Positions 37,457-46,609 of a DNA stretch of 64,000 bases are shown one piece after another. Both the position numbers and the translations under genes were made by a program. Location of the stretch: the NCBI RefSeq assembly GCF_000939975.1, contig NZ_LK391969.1, positions 2,549,953 through 2,613,952 of the forward strand. The letters are read 5' to 3'. Source of the DNA: Pseudomonas saudimassiliensis. GTDB lineage: Bacteria; Pseudomonadota; Gammaproteobacteria; Pseudomonadales; Pseudomonadaceae. Every line of letters starts with the position of its first letter. The first letter of the stretch is position 1. The notes below the pieces were generated by a model that searched no databases, had not been told where the DNA came from, and saw nothing but the letters and a program-made list of their open reading frames with translations.

Positions 37457-37837
37457 ATGAATGCCTACGCAATGAAGCAATACCAGACTGTCAACGTTCA
37501 TGCCCAGGTAACTGAGGCTGATCCGCATCGGTTGATCCAGATGCTGTTGGAAGGTGGTTTGCAGCGCATTGCGCAGGCGAAGGGGGCGATGGAGTATGGC
37601 AATATCGCGCTGAAGGGTGAGCTGATCGGCAAGGCGATGGGCATTATTGGTGGTTTGCGTGACGCGGTCGACACCGAGAAGGGTGGCGAAATAGCAGCAA
37701 ATCTGGATAATCTCTACGCCTTCATGCAGCAGCGGCTGAGCCAGGCCAACCTGAAGAACGATCCGGCCATGCTGGAAGACGTCGCCAAGTTGCTGCGTGA
37801 AATCAAAGAGGGTTGGGACGGCATTCGCCAGTCCTGA
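37457..37837 (+). CDS. fliS: flagellin chaperone FliS
   Basis: A 126-residue protein with the full FliS signature (YQTVNVHAQVTEADPHRLIQ, and GGEIAANLDNLYAFMQQRL). I chose the ATG at 37457 because the product then begins MNAYAMKQYQ, close to P. aeruginosa FliS. It binds the C-terminus of flagellin to prevent premature polymerisation and to guide export. It is preceded by its own sigma-28-like promoter and followed after about 20 bp by fliT. Confidence 0.93.
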   Translation: MNAYAMKQYQTVNVHAQVTEADPHRLIQMLLEGGLQRIAQAKGAMEYGNIALKGELIGKAMGIIGGLRDAVDTEKGGEIAANLDNLYAFMQQRLSQANLKNDPAMLEDVAKLLREIKEGWDGIRQS

Positions 37838-37857
37838 ACCAGCCCCGGGAGATCATC

Positions 37858-38154
37858 ATGGCTGTTGCCGTCGAACAATTGCAGGACACCCATCAGGCAC
37901 TGATCGCTGCCGTGCAGGCAGGTGATTGGCAGCAGGTGGGCGAGCTGGACCAGCTCTGTCGTCAACTGGTGCAGCAGGCCATGGCCCAGCCGGATCGGGA
38001 TGAGGCGTTGCTGGCCGACATGCTGACCTCCCTGTCCCAGACCTACCGTGAAGTCATTGGCCTGTGCCAGGCGGTGCAGGGCAAGCTGGCTGAGGAGCTG
38101 CAGGGTGTGCAGCGCAGTCGCCAGGGTGCCAAGGTCTACCAGATGTTCAGTTGA
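37858..38154 (+). CDS. fliT: FliT-like export chaperone
   Basis: A 98-residue helical protein in the position of fliT, with an N-terminal helix (VEQLQDTHQALIAAVQ) and a C-terminal YQMFS end. GGGAG lies about 11 nt before the ATG at 37858. FliT proteins chaperone FliD and can modulate flagellar gene expression. Assignment rests on size, helical pattern and location more than on strong motifs. Confidence 0.75.
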   Translation: MAVAVEQLQDTHQALIAAVQAGDWQQVGELDQLCRQLVQQAMAQPDRDEALLADMLTSLSQTYREVIGLCQAVQGKLAEELQGVQRSRQGAKVYQMFS

Positions 38155-38155
38155 G

Positions 38156-38183
38156 CCGGACGGGCTCCCAGGAGCCGTTCCGG
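38156..38183 (+). terminator. stem-loop after fliT
   Basis: CCGGA/TCCGG and GGCTCC/GGAGCC pair across a 2x2 internal loop directly after the fliT stop. There is no T tract. It separates the filament genes from fleQ. Confidence 0.45.
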
Positions 38184-38369
38184 TGCTGAATCTCCGCCGT
38201 TTGTTAGCCCAGCCCTTGCCATAAATTAGTTATCAGACAGATAGCACCCTTTTAGTGCGCCAAGTATTTGACTCACAAGGGCAAATTCTCTACCTTAAGC
38301 CTGTACCCGCAGTTATGGCGTAGTGCCATTGCATTGTGCGAGTCACTGGAAAAAGGACCTTCTGCCCTC

Positions 38370-39848
38370 ATGCAGCTCAATAGCCATATCCTGTTGATCG
38401 ATGATTGTCCACGCAGCCGCCACGACCTTAATCTGATTCTCGGTTTCCTGGGAGAGGACATCCTCTTCACCCATTCCGCTGCCTGGCAGGAGGAAGTGGC
38501 GGCGAAATTGCCGTCCCCGGCCGCGGTCAAATGCGTCATCGTCGGGGAGTGTGAATACCCGGCGGGGGCCGATGCGCTGGTGAGCCAGCTCGATAAATGG
38601 GATGCCCATCTGCCCGTTGTCGTGCTTGGACGCGAGCGGGTGGCGAGCTGGCCGGAGGCGCTGCGCCAGCGCCTGCTGGGTGTGCTGGAGCCGCCGCTGA
38701 GCTACAACCAGCTGCTGGATACCCTGCACCGTGCGCAGGTATACCGGGAGGTGTTCGACGACGGTAAGCGCAAGCAACAGCGCGAACCCAACCTGTTCCG
38801 CAGCCTGGTGGGCACCAGTCGGTCGATCCAGGCGGTACGGCAGATGATGAAGCAGGTGGCCGATACCGAAGCTACGGTGCTCATCCTGGGCGACTCCGGC
38901 ACCGGCAAAGAGGTGGTAGCGCGCAATCTGCACTATCACTCGCAGCGGCGCGATGGGCCCTTTGTGCCGGTCAACTGCGGGGCGATTCCAGCGGAGCTGC
39001 TGGAAAGCGAACTCTTCGGTCACGAGAAGGGCGCCTTTACCGGGGCCATCACCAGTCGCGCCGGGCGTTTCGAGCTGGCCGCGGGCGGTACGCTATTTCT
39101 TGATGAGATCGGCGACATGCCGATGAACATGCAGGTCAAGCTGCTGCGGGTGTTGCAGGAGCGTACTTTCGAACGGGTCGGTAGCAACAAGCCGCAGCGG
39201 GCGGATGTGCGGGTGATCGCCGCGACCCACAAGAACCTGGAACAGATGATCCAGGAAGGCACCTTCCGCGAAGACCTCTACTACCGTTTGCATGTATTCC
39301 CCATCGAGATGCCGCCCCTGCGTGAGCGGATCGAGGACTTGCCGCTGCTGCTCAACGAGCTGATCACCCGGCTCGAGAAGGAGCGCCGCGGCTCCATCCG
39401 CTTCAGCAGCGCGGCGATCATGTCCCTGTGTCAGCACCCTTGGCCGGGCAACGTGCGCGAGCTGGCCAACCTGGTCGAGCGCATGGCGATCATGCACCCC
39501 CACGGCGTCATCGGGGTTGCCGAGTTGCCGCGTAAATTCCGCTACGTCGAGGATACCCACGAGGATCTGCGGCAACTGCGCGAGGAAGCCGAAGAAAATG
39601 CCTGGCAGGCCGGTGTGCCGGGGCTGGACCGCACTGGCTTGCCGCCCGAGGGGCTGGATCTGAAGGAGCACCTGGCGGGGTTGGAGCAGTCGTTGATTCA
39701 GCAGGCGCTGGACGAGGCCAACTATGTAGTGGCCCGGGCGGCGGAGCGGCTGCGTATCCGCCGTACTACTCTCGTTGAGAAGATGCGCAAATACGGCATG
39801 CAGCGGGACGCCGACGGTGGAGCTGACCGGGAAGCGTCAGAAGCCTGA
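38370..39848 (+). CDS. fleQ: flagellar master regulator FleQ
   Basis: A 492-residue sigma-54 activator and c-di-GMP receptor. I chose the ATG at 38370 (MQLNSHILLIDD) to match FleQ length (about 490). The degenerate receiver domain (1-130) lacks a standard phospho-Asp context. The AAA+ domain has LFRSLVGTSRSIQ (c-di-GMP-binding region), Walker A GDSGTGKE, the sigma-54 contact loop GAFTGA and Walker B GTLFLDEIGD. The C-terminal Fis-type HTH is ARAAERLRIRRTTLVEKMRK. It activates class II flagellar promoters, such as those found here before fleS, fliE, fliK and fliL, and controls exopolysaccharide genes. Confidence 0.96.
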   Translation: MQLNSHILLIDDCPRSRHDLNLILGFLGEDILFTHSAAWQEEVAAKLPSPAAVKCVIVGECEYPAGADALVSQLDKWDAHLPVVVLGRERVASWPEALRQRLLGVLEPPLSYNQLLDTLHRAQVYREVFDDGKRKQQREPNLFRSLVGTSRSIQAVRQMMKQVADTEATVLILGDSGTGKEVVARNLHYHSQRRDGPFVPVNCGAIPAELLESELFGHEKGAFTGAITSRAGRFELAAGGTLFLDEIGDMPMNMQVKLLRVLQERTFERVGSNKPQRADVRVIAATHKNLEQMIQEGTFREDLYYRLHVFPIEMPPLRERIEDLPLLLNELITRLEKERRGSIRFSSAAIMSLCQHPWPGNVRELANLVERMAIMHPHGVIGVAELPRKFRYVEDTHEDLRQLREEAEENAWQAGVPGLDRTGLPPEGLDLKEHLAGLEQSLIQQALDEANYVVARAAERLRIRRTTLVEKMRKYGMQRDADGGADREASEA

Positions 39849-39903
39849 CGGGTAGTAATGTTTGTTTATATCAGGACGTTGATTTTAAAGGGAATATTGT
39901 CGG

Positions 39904-39919
39904 TGGCATAACCTTTGCT
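39904..39919 (+). promoter_or_regulatory. sigma-54 promoter of fleSR
   Basis: TGGCATAACCTTTGCT, GG and GC 10 bases apart, about 40 bp upstream of the fleS start. It is expected to depend on FleQ. Confidence 0.75.
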
Positions 39920-39957
39920 TAGTGATCCCCAAGTAGTGTTTTTATCAGGGGATTGCG

Positions 39958-41154
39958 ATGGCTGTCACTGCTCCAAACCTGCCGCAGGATGCGCAGGACC
40001 GGGAAAAGCTCGAACAGGCCTATGGTCTGTTCAGCCAGATGTCCGATCAATTGCGCGAGTCGCATGGCCTGCTGGAACAGCAGGTAGCGCAATTGCAGGC
40101 GCAGCTGCTTGAGGTCAATGCCCAGCGCAACCGCGAGCTGGCCGAAAAGGCTCGTCTGGCTGGGCGGCTGCAGAACCTGTTGGATCTGCTCCCCGGCGGC
40201 GTCATCGTGCTCGATGGCCGCGGGGTGGTGCGCGAGGCCAATCCCGTGGCCCGCGAGCTGCTCGGTGAACCCCTCGAAGGCCAACTGTGGCGCGAGCTTA
40301 TCCGCGACCGTTTTGCCCCCCGTGATGACGATTACCATGAAGTCTCTCTGCGCAGCGGCCGCCGTGTGTCCCTGGCGACCCGTTCCTTGCGGGGCGAGCC
40401 AGGGCAGATCATCCTGCTCACCGACCTGACCGAGACCCGCCGCCTGCAGGCAGACCTGGCCCGCAACGAGCGCCTGTCCGCCCTGGGTCGCATGGTCGCC
40501 TCGCTTGCTCACCAGATCCGCACCCCGCTGTCCACGGCCTTACTGTACGCCAGCCATCTACATGAGCCGGAGCTGTCGGTCGTGCATCGCCAGCGTTTCA
40601 GCCAGCGACTGAAGGACCGGCTGCAGACCATCGAGCAGCAGGTGCGGGACATGTTGCTGTTCGCCAAGGGTGATCTGCCGCTGACCGATTCGCTGTGCGC
40701 CAACGCCCTCTTTGCCGACCTGCAACAGCAGGCGGAAACCCTGGTGGGCGAAGCCGCCGCAGACTGCCGCTGGGAGGACCGCTGCCCGCCCGGTGTGCTG
40801 CTGCAATGCAACCGGGAGACCCTGATCGGCGCGGCGCTCAACCTGATCGACAATGCCATCCAGGCCGGCGCACCTGCGGCGCGGCTGAAGGTGGTCCAGC
40901 GTCTGCAGGAGGGTCGGTTGAGCCTGAGCGTAGTCGACGCTGGGCGCGGTATGACCAAGGCGGAACTGGCCAAGATCGGCGAACCTTTCTATACCACCCG
41001 GGCCCAGGGCACCGGCCTGGGCGTGTCGGTGGTCAAATCCGTGACCCAGGCCCATGGCGGCGCCTTTCTGCTGCGCAGTCGGGCGGGTCGCGGCACCTGG
41101 GCCGAACTCGTGCTGCCCGTGCAGCCAGCTGTAGCGGGAGGGCCGCTGGCATGA
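39958..41154 (+). CDS. fleS: two-component sensor kinase FleS
   Basis: A 398-residue soluble histidine kinase without membrane helices. It has an N-terminal coiled coil (about residues 15-60) and a PAS domain (about 60-150, LLDLLPGGVIVLDGRGVV). The DHp helix carries His185 (ASLAHQIRTPLSTAL). The HATPase has the N box NLIDNAIQAG and G boxes DAGRGM and GTGLGVSVV. It phosphorylates FleR to turn on class III flagellar genes. It overlaps fleR by 4 bp. Confidence 0.95.
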   Translation: MAVTAPNLPQDAQDREKLEQAYGLFSQMSDQLRESHGLLEQQVAQLQAQLLEVNAQRNRELAEKARLAGRLQNLLDLLPGGVIVLDGRGVVREANPVARELLGEPLEGQLWRELIRDRFAPRDDDYHEVSLRSGRRVSLATRSLRGEPGQIILLTDLTETRRLQADLARNERLSALGRMVASLAHQIRTPLSTALLYASHLHEPELSVVHRQRFSQRLKDRLQTIEQQVRDMLLFAKGDLPLTDSLCANALFADLQQQAETLVGEAAADCRWEDRCPPGVLLQCNRETLIGAALNLIDNAIQAGAPAARLKVVQRLQEGRLSLSVVDAGRGMTKAELAKIGEPFYTTRAQGTGLGVSVVKSVTQAHGGAFLLRSRAGRGTWAELVLPVQPAVAGGPLA

Positions 41155-42563
41155 CCGGGCCGCGTATCCTGCTGGTGGAAGACGATCGCGCCCTGCGCGA
41201 GGCGTTGGCCGACACCCTGATGCTGGGTGGCTACGATTACCTGGAAGCGGCCGATGGCGAGCAGGCGTTAGCGTTGCTGCAACGGCACAGCGTGGCGATG
41301 GTGGTGAGCGATGTGAATATGCCCGGCATGGACGGCCATGCGCTGCTGCGTGCGCTGCGCGAGCGCTATCCGCAATTGCCGGTGCTGCTGATGACTGCCT
41401 ATGGCACGGTGCAGAACGCCGTGGAAGCCATGCGGGTGGGGGCGGTCGACTATCTGGTCAAGCCCTTCGAGCCGTCAGCCCTGCTTACGTTGGTGGCGCA
41501 ACATGCCCAGGGTCGCCTGCAAGCCAACGCTGACGATGGACCGGTGGCGGTCGATCCAGCGAGCCAGCAGCTGTTGCATCTGGCCCAGCGGGTGGCAGCC
41601 AGCGATTCCACTGTGTTGATTTCAGGCGAGTCGGGTACCGGCAAGGAAGTGCTGGCCCGCTATATTCACCAGCAATCCCTCCGGGCAAGCCAGCCGTATA
41701 TCGCCATCAACTGTGCGGCGATCCCCGAGAACATGCTCGAAGCGACCCTGTTCGGCCACGAAAAGGGCGCCTTTACCGGCGCGGTGGCCGCGGCGCCCGG
41801 CAAGTTCGAGCAGGCCAATGGCGGCACGCTGCTGCTGGACGAGATTTCCGAAATGCCCCTGGCGCTGCAGGCCAAGTTGCTGCGTGTATTGCAGGAGCGG
41901 GAGGTCGAGCGGGTCGGCGGGCGCAAGCTGATCCAGCTGGACATCCGCATCATCGCCACCACCAACCGGGACATGCCCGCAGAAGTGGCGGCGGGGCGCT
42001 TCCGCGAAGACCTGTATTACCGGCTCGGCGTATTCCCGCTGCAGTGGCAGCCCCTGCGGGCGCGCCCGGCGGATATCCTGCCGATTGCCGAGCGGCTGCT
42101 GGCCAAGCATATCGGCAAGATGAACCAGAACCCGGTCCGCTTCGCCCCCGACGCCTGCCAGGCGCTGCAACAGCACGCCTGGCCGGGGAACGTGCGCGAG
42201 CTGGACAATGCCGTGCAAAGGGCGTTGATTTTGCAGCAGGGCGGGGTGATTCGGGCGCAAGATTTGTGTCTGGCGACCTTGCCGGGTAATGCGATATTAC
42301 CGGGGGATGCTTTGGCGCCGGTGGTGCAGGCGCCGATGCCGAGTCAGCCGCTCGCGCCGAGCCTGCCGCAGGGGAGTGCGGGGCTGGGGCATGATGTAAA
42401 GCAGCGGGAATACCAACTGATCATCGACACCCTGCGCGCCGAGCGCGGTCGCCGCAAGGAGACTGCGGAGCGGCTGGGGATCAGTCCGCGTACGTTGCGG
42501 TACAAGCTGGCGCAGATGCGGGATGCGGGGTTGGATGTGGAGGGGAAGTTGTTTTTGGGGTGA
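41151..42563 (+). CDS. fleR: sigma-54 response regulator FleR
   Basis: A 470-residue NtrC-type regulator from the ATG at 41151 (ATGA overlap with fleS). The receiver domain has acidic pocket VEDD, phospho-acceptor Asp54 (VSDVNMPGMDG) and Lys in LVKPFE. The AAA+ domain has Walker A GESGTGKE, GAFTGA and Walker B GTLLLDEISE. The C-terminal Fis HTH is KETAERLGISPRTLRYKLAQ. It activates the basal-body and hook genes with RpoN. Confidence 0.96.
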   Translation: MTGPRILLVEDDRALREALADTLMLGGYDYLEAADGEQALALLQRHSVAMVVSDVNMPGMDGHALLRALRERYPQLPVLLMTAYGTVQNAVEAMRVGAVDYLVKPFEPSALLTLVAQHAQGRLQANADDGPVAVDPASQQLLHLAQRVAASDSTVLISGESGTGKEVLARYIHQQSLRASQPYIAINCAAIPENMLEATLFGHEKGAFTGAVAAAPGKFEQANGGTLLLDEISEMPLALQAKLLRVLQEREVERVGGRKLIQLDIRIIATTNRDMPAEVAAGRFREDLYYRLGVFPLQWQPLRARPADILPIAERLLAKHIGKMNQNPVRFAPDACQALQQHAWPGNVRELDNAVQRALILQQGGVIRAQDLCLATLPGNAILPGDALAPVVQAPMPSQPLAPSLPQGSAGLGHDVKQREYQLIIDTLRAERGRRKETAERLGISPRTLRYKLAQMRDAGLDVEGKLFLG

Positions 42564-42586
42564 GGTGGCGTAGCTGGATATCTCGC

Positions 42587-42602
42587 TTCCCCCTCTCCCC
42601 AA
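42587..42602. repeat. partial CCCTCTCCCC-type repeat next to the fliE promoter
   Basis: TCCCCCTCTCCCCAAC matches one arm of the repeat seen after the DUF2288 gene at 16875-16915; the other arm is missing. It abuts the fliE sigma-54 promoter. Confidence 0.4.
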
Positions 42603-42604
42603 CC

Positions 42605-42620
42605 TGGCACCAATCTTGCT
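42605..42620 (+). promoter_or_regulatory. sigma-54 promoter of fliEFGHIJ
   Basis: TGGCACCAATCTTGCT is a perfect match to the TGGCAC-N5-TTGC consensus, 55 bp upstream of the fliE start. Confidence 0.88.
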
Positions 42621-42674
42621 CTGTAATCTCCAAAGCTGAATTTGCCGTCAAAATATCCACGGCCGGGAGGAATC

Positions 42675-43010
42675 ATGACGCAGGGTGTCGAGTTCAATCG
42701 TCTGATGTTGCAGATGCGTTCCATGCAGATGGAGGCGATGAGCCGTCCGCAGCCTGCAGTGGCGCCCGTAGCGCAGGATGTCAACGCGCCGGCCTTCGAT
42801 GATCTGCTGCAGCAGGCGGTCAATCGCGTCAATGAACTCCAGCAAACGACCAGCGAGTTGCAGAGCGGCTATGAGCGCGGGGTGCCGGGGATTGATCTGG
42901 CGGAGGTGATGGTGGCCTCGCAGAAGTCCAGCGTTGCCTTCCAGGCCATGACCCAGGTGCGCAACAAGCTGATTACCGCCTATGAAGACATCATGAAGAT
43001 GCCTATCTGA
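42675..43010 (+). CDS. fliE: flagellar hook-basal body protein FliE
   Basis: A 111-residue protein from the ATG at 42675 (GGGAGG upstream). The C-terminal half has the FliE signature [20 protein letters not shown] and ends YEDIMKMPI. It links the MS ring to the proximal rod and gates export. It is the first gene of the fliEFGHIJ operon under a sigma-54 promoter. Confidence 0.95.
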   Translation: MTQGVEFNRLMLQMRSMQMEAMSRPQPAVAPVAQDVNAPAFDDLLQQAVNRVNELQQTTSELQSGYERGVPGIDLAEVMVASQKSSVAFQAMTQVRNKLITAYEDIMKMPI

Positions 43011-43047
43011 TTCAGCCTGCTGTTTCGTTTGATCGAGGATTTGATTG

Positions 43048-44778
43048 ATGGATGCTGCGAGCACTCCGAACACCCCCGCTACCCGGCCTGACCCCAGTGC
43101 TGCCGGCGGCCCGCGCAAGCCGTTCATGGGGCTGAGCTTCCTGGACAACCTGGCGCAATTGCCGATGCTGCGCCAGTTCGCCCTGTTGGTCGGGCTGGCT
43201 GCCAGCGTCGCCATCGGCTTTGCCGTGGTGCTCTGGTCGCAGCAGCCGGACTATCAGCCTTTGTACAGCAGCATGGACAACCTCGACGCCACCCAGGTGA
43301 TCGAGGTGCTGCAGCAGAGCCGCATCCGCTACAAGGTCGAGCCGAGCAGCGGGGCGCTGCTGGTGCAGGCGGACGACCTGGCCGACGCCCGTATGCGCCT
43401 GGCCAGTGCCGGGGTCAGTCAGGGCGACGGCAACCTCGGCTTCGAGATCCTCGACCGGGAAAAGGGCCTGGGCACCAGCCAGTTCATGGAGGCCACCCAG
43501 TACCGCCGCGGCCTGGAAGGGGAAATGGCGCGGACCATCTCCAGCCTGTACAACGTCAAGGGTGCGCGGGTGCATATCGCCATGCCGCGCTCCACCGTGT
43601 TCGTGCGCGATGACCGCAAGCCCAGCGCCTCGGTGCTGCTGGAGATGTATCCCGGCCGGAAGCTCGAGCCCGCCCAGGTCATGGCCATCGTCAACCTGGT
43701 GGCGACCAGCGTACCCGAGCTGAGCAAGGACCAGGTGACCGTGGTCGACCAGCACGGCAACCTGCTGTCCGACCAGAACGAATTGAACGAGCTGACCATC
43801 GCCGGTCGCCAGTTCGACCACACCCGCCGTCTTGAAGAAACCTTCACCCGCCGGGTGCACAATATCCTCCAGCCGGTGCTGGGCACCGGTAACTACAAGG
43901 CGGAGGTCTCCGCCGATGTGGACTTCAGCACCATGGAGTCCACCTCCGAGAACTTCAATCCCGAAGCCGTGCTGCGCAGCGAGCAGGTGGTCAGCGAGCA
44001 GCGCGCCGCTGGGCAAGGGCCGCAGGGTATTCCGGGGGCACTGAGCAACCAGCCGCCCGGTACCACCCAGGTGCCGGAGCAGGTGATCGATCCGGAAACC
44101 GGCGAGCCGGTGCTGGCCGCGCCGCCGCGGGACTCACGCGAGCAGGCCACGCGCAATTACGAGCTGGACCGGCAGATCAGCTACACCCGCCAGCAACAGG
44201 GCCGGTTGAATCGCCTGTCGGTAGCGGTGGTGGTGGATAACCGCCAGCAGCTCAACGCCGAGACCGGCGAGGTCACCAGCGTACCGCTGACCGAGGCCGA
44301 GCTGGCCAGTCTCACCCAACTGGTGCGCGATGCGGTCGGCTATGATCAGGCCCGCGGCGACAGCGTCAGCGTGATCAACAGTGCCTTCGTGCCGGCAGGC
44401 GAGGTGGAAGCACTGCCGGAGGTGCCGTTCTGGACCCAGCCCTGGTTCTGGAATATTGCCAAGCAGGCGCTGGGCATTCTGTTTGTGCTGGTGCTGGTTT
44501 TCGGCGTGCTGCGGCCGGTGCTCAAGAGCCTCAGCGGTGGCAGCCAACAGGGCGCCGGCGACACTGCGGGCTACCCAGCCTTGAGCGACGACGGTTTGTT
44601 GGCGGATGATCTGCGCGACGATACCGTGAGCCTGTCCGCACCGGGCGCCGGCCCGGTATTGCTGCCGCCACCCAGTGCCGGTTACGAGCAGCAACTCAAT
44701 GCCATCAAGGGCCTGCTGGCCGAAGACCCGGGCCGCGTGGCCCAGGTAGTGAAAGAATGGATCAATGCCGATGAGTGA
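43048..44778 (+). CDS. fliF: flagellar MS-ring protein FliF
   Basis: A 576-residue protein with two membrane helices, near residues 47-66 (FALLVGLAASVAIGFAVVLW) and 470-490. The ring-building motifs lie between them (DADD region, GTSQFMEATQYRRGLEGEMA, and VHIAMP). The C-terminal tail (AIKGLLAEDPGRVAQVVKEW) binds FliG. The start is the ATG at 43048; a TTG one codon earlier is possible. It forms the inner-membrane ring that nucleates the flagellum. Confidence 0.96.
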   Translation: MDAASTPNTPATRPDPSAAGGPRKPFMGLSFLDNLAQLPMLRQFALLVGLAASVAIGFAVVLWSQQPDYQPLYSSMDNLDATQVIEVLQQSRIRYKVEPSSGALLVQADDLADARMRLASAGVSQGDGNLGFEILDREKGLGTSQFMEATQYRRGLEGEMARTISSLYNVKGARVHIAMPRSTVFVRDDRKPSASVLLEMYPGRKLEPAQVMAIVNLVATSVPELSKDQVTVVDQHGNLLSDQNELNELTIAGRQFDHTRRLEETFTRRVHNILQPVLGTGNYKAEVSADVDFSTMESTSENFNPEAVLRSEQVVSEQRAAGQGPQGIPGALSNQPPGTTQVPEQVIDPETGEPVLAAPPRDSREQATRNYELDRQISYTRQQQGRLNRLSVAVVVDNRQQLNAETGEVTSVPLTEAELASLTQLVRDAVGYDQARGDSVSVINSAFVPAGEVEALPEVPFWTQPWFWNIAKQALGILFVLVLVFGVLRPVLKSLSGGSQQGAGDTAGYPALSDDGLLADDLRDDTVSLSAPGAGPVLLPPPSAGYEQQLNAIKGLLAEDPGRVAQVVKEWINADE

Positions 44779-45790
44779 CGAAGCCAAGCGTACGCAAAAA
44801 CTCTCCAAGCTGGACAAGGCGGCGATCTTCCTGCTGAGCCTGGGTGAATCCGATGCCGCGGCGGTACTGCGGCACATGGGGCCCAAGGAAGTACAGCGGG
44901 TCGGCAGCGCCATGGCCGGGTTGCGCACTGTGCAGCGCGATCACGTGCAGCAGGTGATGGCGGACTTCATTGAGGTGGCGGGCGACCAGACCGGCCTCGG
45001 TGTTGGCGCCGACAGCTACATCCGCACCATGCTCACCCAGGCCCTGGGCGAGGACAAGGCCAACAGCCTGGTCGATCGGATCCTCATGGGCGGCAGCACC
45101 TCGGGCCTGGACAGCCTCAAATGGATGGAGCCCCGGGCGGTCGCCGATGTGATCCGCTACGAGCACCCGCAGATCCAGGCCATCGTGGTGGCCTATCTCG
45201 ACCCGGACATGGCCGCCGAGGTGATCGGGTATTTCGATCACAAGGTGCGGCTCGATGTGCTGTTGCGCGTCGCTGCGTTGAATACGGTGCAGCCGTCGGC
45301 CCTGAAGGAGCTCAACGAGATCCTCGAAAAACAGTTCGCCGGCAACTCCAACACCACCCGGGCCAACATGGGTGGGGTCAAGCGTACCGCCGACATCATG
45401 AACTATCTGGAAAGCGGCGCCGAGGCGCAGCTGATAGAATCCATCCGGCAACTGGACGAGGACCTGTCGAGCAAGATCGAGGATCTGATGTTCGTGTTCG
45501 ATAACCTGGCGGACGTGGACGACCGCGGCATCCAGATGCTGCTGCGGGAAGTGTCCACCGATGTGCTGGTCGTGGCCCTCAAGGGCGCCGACGAGATGAT
45601 CAAGGACAAGATCTTCCGCAACATGTCCAAGCGGGCCTCCGAGCTGCTGCAGGACGACCTCGAAGCCAAGGGGCCGGTGCGCATCAGCGAAGTGGAAGCT
45701 GCGCAGAAGGAAATTCTCGCCATCGCCCGGCGCATGGCCGATGCTGGGGAAATCGTGCTCGGTGGCAAGGGCGCCGAGGAAATGATCTGA
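44765..45790 (+). CDS. fliG: flagellar motor switch protein FliG
   Basis: A 341-residue switch protein. The start is the ATG at 44765 or 44771, both inside the end of fliF. Blocks include KAAIFLLSLGE at the N-terminus, the middle EHPQ motif (YEHPQIQAIVVAYL) and the C-terminal charged torque helix (MLLREVSTDVLVVALKGADE). It transmits torque from the stators and binds FliF and FliM. Confidence 0.96.
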   Translation: MPMSDEAKRTQKLSKLDKAAIFLLSLGESDAAAVLRHMGPKEVQRVGSAMAGLRTVQRDHVQQVMADFIEVAGDQTGLGVGADSYIRTMLTQALGEDKANSLVDRILMGGSTSGLDSLKWMEPRAVADVIRYEHPQIQAIVVAYLDPDMAAEVIGYFDHKVRLDVLLRVAALNTVQPSALKELNEILEKQFAGNSNTTRANMGGVKRTADIMNYLESGAEAQLIESIRQLDEDLSSKIEDLMFVFDNLADVDDRGIQMLLREVSTDVLVVALKGADEMIKDKIFRNMSKRASELLQDDLEAKGPVRISEVEAAQKEILAIARRMADAGEIVLGGKGAEEMI

Positions 45791-45823
45791 CGACGTCCTG
45801 CACTGCGGTGCAGAGGTGACTGA

Positions 45824-46609
45824 ATGAACGACAAAAAGGACAGCGAGCTGATCCGCGGGGACCAGCTGCAGGCGTTCAACCTCTGGGACATCCCCAGTTT
45901 CGACGAGGCGCCGCATCAGGTGTCCCGCGACGCCGACCAGCCCGAGGTGCTGGAAGCGGAGCCGGTGGTCGAGGATGTGGAAGAGCTCCCCGAGGTCAAG
46001 CCGTTTACCGTCGAGGAGCTGGAGCAGATCCGCGCCGAGGCCTACAACGAAGGTTTTGCCACCGGCGAGCGGGACGGATTCCACTCGGGCCAGCTCAAGG
46101 CCCAGCAGGAGGCCAAGACCCGTATCGAGGCCCGGGTCGACGAGCTGGGCGCGCTGATGGCCCAGCTGTTCGAGCCGCTGCAGCAACAGGATGACCAGAT
46201 CGAGGACATGCTGCTCACCCTGGTGGAGAGCATGGTGCGCCAGGTTATCCAGCGCGAGCTGCAGACCGATTCCAGCCAGATCGTCCAGGTGCTGCGCGGC
46301 GCGCTCAAGGTGCTGCCGATGGGCGCCAACAATATCCGTATCTATCTCAATCCCGCCGACTTCGAGGCGGTCAAGCGCCTGCGCGAGCGCCACGAGGAAA
46401 GCTGGCGCCTGCTCGAGGACGATCAATTGCTGCCCGGTGGCTGCCGGGTTGAAACCGAACACAGCCAGGTGGATGCCACCCGGGAAACCCGCCTGCAGCA
46501 GGTCATCGAGCAGCTCTACGAGCAGCAGCGGGAGCAGCGCGCCCATCCGCCGGCGCCCGACCTGCCAATTCCTGCCTTGAGCGACGAGGCTGGTGATGAC
46601 CAGGCTTGA
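45824..46609 (+). CDS. fliH: flagellar export ATPase regulator FliH
   Basis: A 261-residue elongated protein. It has an acidic N-terminus, a central coiled coil with repeated Glu/Gln (about 70-140) and a FliH/HrpE C-terminal domain ([37 protein letters not shown]). It holds and inhibits FliI at the export gate. It overlaps the start of fliI by about 14 bp. Confidence 0.93.
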   Translation: MNDKKDSELIRGDQLQAFNLWDIPSFDEAPHQVSRDADQPEVLEAEPVVEDVEELPEVKPFTVEELEQIRAEAYNEGFATGERDGFHSGQLKAQQEAKTRIEARVDELGALMAQLFEPLQQQDDQIEDMLLTLVESMVRQVIQRELQTDSSQIVQVLRGALKVLPMGANNIRIYLNPADFEAVKRLRERHEESWRLLEDDQLLPGGCRVETEHSQVDATRETRLQQVIEQLYEQQREQRAHPPAPDLPIPALSDEAGDDQA